Part shown: positions 43,868 through 46,909 of the stretch, in pieces
Numbering within the stretch: the stretch's first letter is position 1
Layout of the letters: each line of letters opens with the position of its first letter
NCBI GenBank assembly: GCA_002786855.1
Contig: PCUU01000079.1
Coordinates: forward strand, 1-46,909
Length of the DNA stretch: 46,909 bases
Reading direction: 5' to 3'
From: Cytophagales bacterium CG12_big_fil_rev_8_21_14_0_65_40_12
GTDB lineage: Bacteria > Bacteroidota > Bacteroidia > Cytophagales > Cyclobacteriaceae
Notes under the pieces: generated by a model
The model's input: the letters and a program-made list of their open reading frames with translations, nothing else
Database searches by the model: none
Told to the model about the DNA's origin: nothing
Position numbers and translations under genes: made by a program

Positions 43868-45131
43868 CTTCTTTGATTGAGCCAAATAAATATCCACTAA
43901 TGACTTTAGGGTAAAAATAAGTTGATTTTTGTGGCATGGTATAACCCGATCTGCAAACGGATTTTACTTCTTCCATGCTGATGTCTTGCGTTATAATGGC
44001 GAAATCCGCCTCTCCAGACATGGTTTCTGAAAGGCAATTGGCAAAATTCCTTTCAAAAGTAATATGATCAAATCTCCGTTGGTCTTTGCCTAAAATTCCG
44101 AGTGCCTTTTCGATAATAAAATAATGCATTACCGTAAGGTCAAGGTCTTTTATCACTTGAGGGAAATTCCATTTTAAGTTGGGATGGGCTTCGGGTTTCA
44201 ACCTGATTTTCACCGCTTCGTTGCCAAACAATAAACCAAAGGCCCATTTTTTACCGAGAATAATGTCGGGAATATCGTTAGGGTTATCCAACGGCTTGAT
44301 GATAAAGTCTTCGGATAATTTTTCCAGTAATAGGTCTTTGTCAAAGTTTTCGAGCCCAGAAAGCACTCTATGGGTTGGTAGTATTCTTAGATCATCCGAT
44401 TCTCCATTTGTGAGGTACATCAAATGATAATTATAAGCCTCCCTTCCTGTATGGTGTGGATTATCGGCTTTTCTTTTTTGTTTATAGAGCAATGAGCCCT
44501 CGTATCGGTGATGGCCATCGGCTAAAATTACCTGTTGAGGTTTGAGTTTCGCAATGAATTTTTGAATCACTTCATAGTCATGAATAACGCTCAACACATC
44601 GCGCACACCCTGATAGTCTTCGTTATCATAAATCGGGTTGAGCATACTTTCATCCATGTACTGTTCCAGCTCAAACTCGGGATCTAAATACAGTCCGTGC
44701 GTTGGGCTCACATTCATTTGACTATGTTCCAAAATGTCTACCCTATCGTTTACGGAGTGGGGCATGGTGTTCTCGTGCCGAAGAATATCTGAGGTGGTTT
44801 TGTTCCAATCTGTAGTTCTAATGAATGCGATAAAGCCTTTTCGGACATAGTTTTTTCTGCTCCCTGGTAAAGAAAAATGCTGATAGTAAACATATATCCC
44901 CGGAATACCATCTTGTTCAATGATCCCAGCTTTTTTCCAAGCCTCGGCAGTCTCTTTCTGACTTAGAATGTCCTTTGGAACGCTAAGGTGAATGCTATTA
45001 TAAGGATTATGGTAAAGGGCTTCGCGTTGCTGTTTAGAAACCACATCAAAAAGTGGAGAGGCGAGCTCATCAATTTTTTTTGACAGGTCTTTATTGTAGC
45101 GCCAAGCGCGGAAGGGTCTTATTTCTGCCAT
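43833..45131 (-). CDS. DUF1015 family protein
   Basis: 432 residues, full length. Family hallmarks are RPFRAWRYN at the start, NPYNSIHLSVP, and VILADGHHRYEGSLLYK. Function not established; members are cytosolic and sometimes placed with SerC/SerA in related genomes, though those genes are not visible here. It follows accC after 4 bases. Confidence 0.92.
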   Translation of the reverse strand: MAEIRPFRAWRYNKDLSKKIDELASPLFDVVSKQQREALYHNPYNSIHLSVPKDILSQKETAEAWKKAGIIEQDGIPGIYVYYQHFSLPGSRKNYVRKGFIAFIRTTDWNKTTSDILRHENTMPHSVNDRVDILEHSQMNVSPTHGLYLDPEFELEQYMDESMLNPIYDNEDYQGVRDVLSVIHDYEVIQKFIAKLKPQQVILADGHHRYEGSLLYKQKRKADNPHHTGREAYNYHLMYLTNGESDDLRILPTHRVLSGLENFDKDLLLEKLSEDFIIKPLDNPNDIPDIILGKKWAFGLLFGNEAVKIRLKPEAHPNLKWNFPQVIKDLDLTVMHYFIIEKALGILGKDQRRFDHITFERNFANCLSETMSGEADFAIITQDISMEEVKSVCRSGYTMPQKSTYFYPKVISGYLFGSIKEDEFSLPFDIGL

Positions 45132-45135
45132 AGAT

Positions 45136-46629
45136 TTAGTCTCTTACCCTTAATTTCCAATTGCTAGGTTGGTTGTCTTTAACTTTCATATGGGCAGAAT
45201 TTTTATCCTCAACCACCATAGCAGCCAAAACTGCGGCTATTTCCATGTGCTCTGGGTTTAGTTTTTGAAGCATTTCAGGTTTGAAATAATTCTGAACGAA
45301 TTTGGTATCGAATTTCCCCGAAGTAAACGCCTCATGCTGAATGGCGAATTCACAGAAGTTCAAGGTGGTTTTCACTCCGGTGATATCGTATTCCTGAATT
45401 GCTCTCACCATTCTTTGAATTGCTTCCGTTCTATCTTTGCCATAGGTTACCAATTTGGCAATCATCGGGTCATAGTAAATCGGAATGTCCATGCCCTCTT
45501 CAAAACCATCATCAACCCGTACTCCAGGACCTTTAGGGGGCTGGTAAGTGGTTAGCTTTCCGATATCGGGCAAGAAATTATTGGTTGGGTCTTCGGCATA
45601 TACCCTCACTTCTAGGGCGTGGCCTTTGATTTTTAAATCTTCCTGCTTAAAGCTTAATGGATGCCCTTCTGCAATTAGGATTTGCTCTTTGACCAAATCA
45701 ATGCCAGTGATTTCCTCCGTCACGGGGTGTTCAACTTGAAGTCGGGTATTCATTTCTAGGAAGAAGAAATCGACATTTTCGTCCACAATGAATTCCACCG
45801 TTCCGGCACCGTAGTAGTTGCACGAACGGGCAACGCCCAACGCGGCTTCGCCCATAGCTTTTCTTTTTTCTGGGCTAAGTAAAGAAGAAGGGGCTTCTTC
45901 AATTACTTTTTGATGCCTTCTTTGGATAGAGCAGTCTCGTTCAAAAAGATAGACCAAATTGCCATGCTTGTCACCAAGTACTTGAATTTCAATGTGTCGT
46001 GGCGAAGTAATATATTTTTCAACGAATACGGAGCCATCACCAAAAGCAGATTGTGCTTCGCTAATGGCACGTTTCATTTGCTCTTCTAATTCCTCTGGTG
46101 CTTCTACCACCCGCATTCCCTTACCGCCACCGCCTGCGCTGGCCTTGATCAATACCGGGTAGCCAATTTGCTCGGCAATTTCTTTTGCTTCTTTTGCTTC
46201 GGTAACTGCATGGTTTACGCCCGGTACCATGGGAACATTATAATGAGAAACTGCTTCTTTTGCGGCCAGTTTGTCGCCCATTACCTCTATCGATGAAGGG
46301 GACGGGCCAATAAAGATGATACCGTTGTCTTCGGCCATCTTTGCGAATTTTGAGTTTTCGGAAAGAAAACCGTAGCCAGGGTGAATTGCATCCACATCAA
46401 GTGATTTACAGACCTCTATAATCTTGTCGCCCAACAGATAAGATTGAGCAGAAGGAGGGGGGCCAACGTTCACGGCTTCATCAGCATATTTTACATGAGG
46501 TGAATTCCTGTCCGCATCGCTGTAAATCGCTACCGTTTTAATACCCATTTCTTTGGCAGTCCTCATTACCCTTAGGGCAATTTCGCCTCGATTGGCCACT
46601 AAAATTTTCCTTATTTTCTTGATTTCCAT
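45136..46629 (-). CDS. accC: Biotin carboxylase (AccC)
   Basis: 497 residues from ATG 46629. ATP-grasp enzyme: KILVANRGEIALRVMRTA start, NSPHVKYADEAVNVGP, SAGGGGKGMRVV glycine loop, and EMNTRLQVEHPVTEEITG with the metal/catalytic residues. The C-terminal 40 residues extend beyond E. coli AccC, as in acyl-CoA carboxylase subunits of Bacteroidota. It may serve acetyl- or propionyl-CoA carboxylase; no biotin carrier gene (accB) adjoins it, so the first is not proven. Confidence 0.93.
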   Translation of the reverse strand: MEIKKIRKILVANRGEIALRVMRTAKEMGIKTVAIYSDADRNSPHVKYADEAVNVGPPPSAQSYLLGDKIIEVCKSLDVDAIHPGYGFLSENSKFAKMAEDNGIIFIGPSPSSIEVMGDKLAAKEAVSHYNVPMVPGVNHAVTEAKEAKEIAEQIGYPVLIKASAGGGGKGMRVVEAPEELEEQMKRAISEAQSAFGDGSVFVEKYITSPRHIEIQVLGDKHGNLVYLFERDCSIQRRHQKVIEEAPSSLLSPEKRKAMGEAALGVARSCNYYGAGTVEFIVDENVDFFFLEMNTRLQVEHPVTEEITGIDLVKEQILIAEGHPLSFKQEDLKIKGHALEVRVYAEDPTNNFLPDIGKLTTYQPPKGPGVRVDDGFEEGMDIPIYYDPMIAKLVTYGKDRTEAIQRMVRAIQEYDITGVKTTLNFCEFAIQHEAFTSGKFDTKFVQNYFKPEMLQKLNPEHMEIAAVLAAMVVEDKNSAHMKVKDNQPSNWKLRVRD

Positions 46630-46709
46630 ACCCGTCAAAATTTACGCTACAATGCTACTTAATTATCCTTTAAAATCTATCCAGAACTTAGGATATATCC
46701 CTTTGACTT

Positions 46710-46741
46710 TTTGATAAATGGCGTTTAAAGTGTTACCTTCG
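46710..46741 (+). promoter_or_regulatory. Bacteroidota-type promoter
   Basis: TTTG at 46710-46713, a 20-base spacer, then TACCTTCG at 46734-46741, one mismatch from TTTG-n19/20-TAnnTTTG. Start expected near 46748, about 40 bases before the TTG start of the last gene. Confidence 0.6.
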
Positions 46742-46787
46742 CCCCTTTATTTATAGCAAAAGTTAATCAACTTAAAGCCTTAAGGAA

Positions 46788-46909
46788 TTGGATCTATTTG
46801 AAAAGTTAATGGCCGATAATGGCCCACTGGGAAAGCATTCAGAGATATCAGAAGGATATTTCACATTCCCAAAATTAGAAGGTGAAATCGCTCCCCGAAT
46901 GAAGTTCAA
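46788..46909 (+). CDS. PLP-dependent alpha-oxoamine-synthase-like enzyme, 5' part only
   Basis: Forty codons from TTG 46788 with AAGGAA directly before it: MDLFEKLMADNGPLGKHSEI then GYFTFPKLEGEIAPRMKF at the window edge. This start resembles Bacteroidota pyridoxal-phosphate enzymes of the aminotransferase class I/II, alpha-oxoamine-synthase (serine palmitoyltransferase / KBL) group. The catalytic domain lies outside the window, so the exact enzyme cannot be given. Confidence 0.6.
   Translation, partial: MDLFEKLMADNGPLGKHSEISEGYFTFPKLEGEIAPRMKF

Overview
The window reads as a chromosomal segment of a Bacteroidota bacterium, most likely a marine or free-living Cytophagales-type lineage. The evidence is the set of families present: GLPGLI with a CarboxypepD-regulatory beta-barrel partner, Porin_10, DUF3078, DUF2911, MbnP/MbnH-type proteins, a large two-domain IspG and a C4 zinc-ribbon protein beside Nif3. 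Base composition is AT-leaning, Shine-Dalgarno sequences are weak, and a few promoters resemble the Bacteroidota TTTG / TAnnTTTG consensus. This is an inference from gene content; no rRNA or tRNA is present to confirm it.

Layout. (1) 1-4010, plus strand: a tightly overlapping five-gene cluster of an MbnP-like protein, an MbnH-like di-heme c-type peroxidase, an outer-membrane-type protein whose mature N-terminus carries a CxxCxC motif, a DUF2911 protein and a Met/His-rich lipoprotein. It looks like an envelope copper-handling module with no methanobactin genes in view. (2) 4011-8995: a structured intergenic region with a strong terminator, a small secreted protein, a very large secreted VPS10/Asp-box propeller protein, and two overlapping genes for tiny mutually similar secreted cysteine proteins. 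(3) 9095-15680: a GLPGLI/beta-barrel pair coupled through a TTGA overlap, a convergent CarboxypepD-regulatory protein, a beta-barrel gene broken by an apparent frameshift, and a divergent LexA-like XRE/S24 regulator. (4) 15683-21245: menaquinone genes menI-menF-menD in one minus-strand run plus menE, with one opposite-strand surface-protein gene between menD and menE.

(5) 21306-32639: a compact housekeeping stretch with a histidine phosphatase, a TPR protein, a zinc-ribbon coiled-coil protein, Nif3, LpxK, a Porin_10 barrel, DUF3078, a frameshifted miaE, a YjbR-like protein, a small membrane protein and ispG. (6) 32640-33772: a REP-associated tyrosine transposase (RAYT) flanked on both sides by short palindromes of two types in inverted arrangement. 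(7) 33773-46909: a short-chain dehydrogenase, an MlaE/MlaF lipid-transport pair, a PQQ-type sugar dehydrogenase, a type I phosphodiesterase, a long acyl-CoA dehydrogenase, cardiolipin synthase, a Gfo/Idh/MocA oxidoreductase, Maf, a DUF1015 protein, biotin carboxylase, and the start of a PLP-dependent alpha-oxoamine-synthase-like gene.

The strongest leads are the MbnP/MbnH-centred cluster, the overlapping small-cysteine-protein pair and the RAYT/REP locus. Two single-base frameshifts (in the beta-barrel gene at 14079-14755 and in miaE at 29351-29957) are either real gene decay or sequence errors and need read-level checking. No CRISPR array, rRNA, tRNA or prophage was seen.
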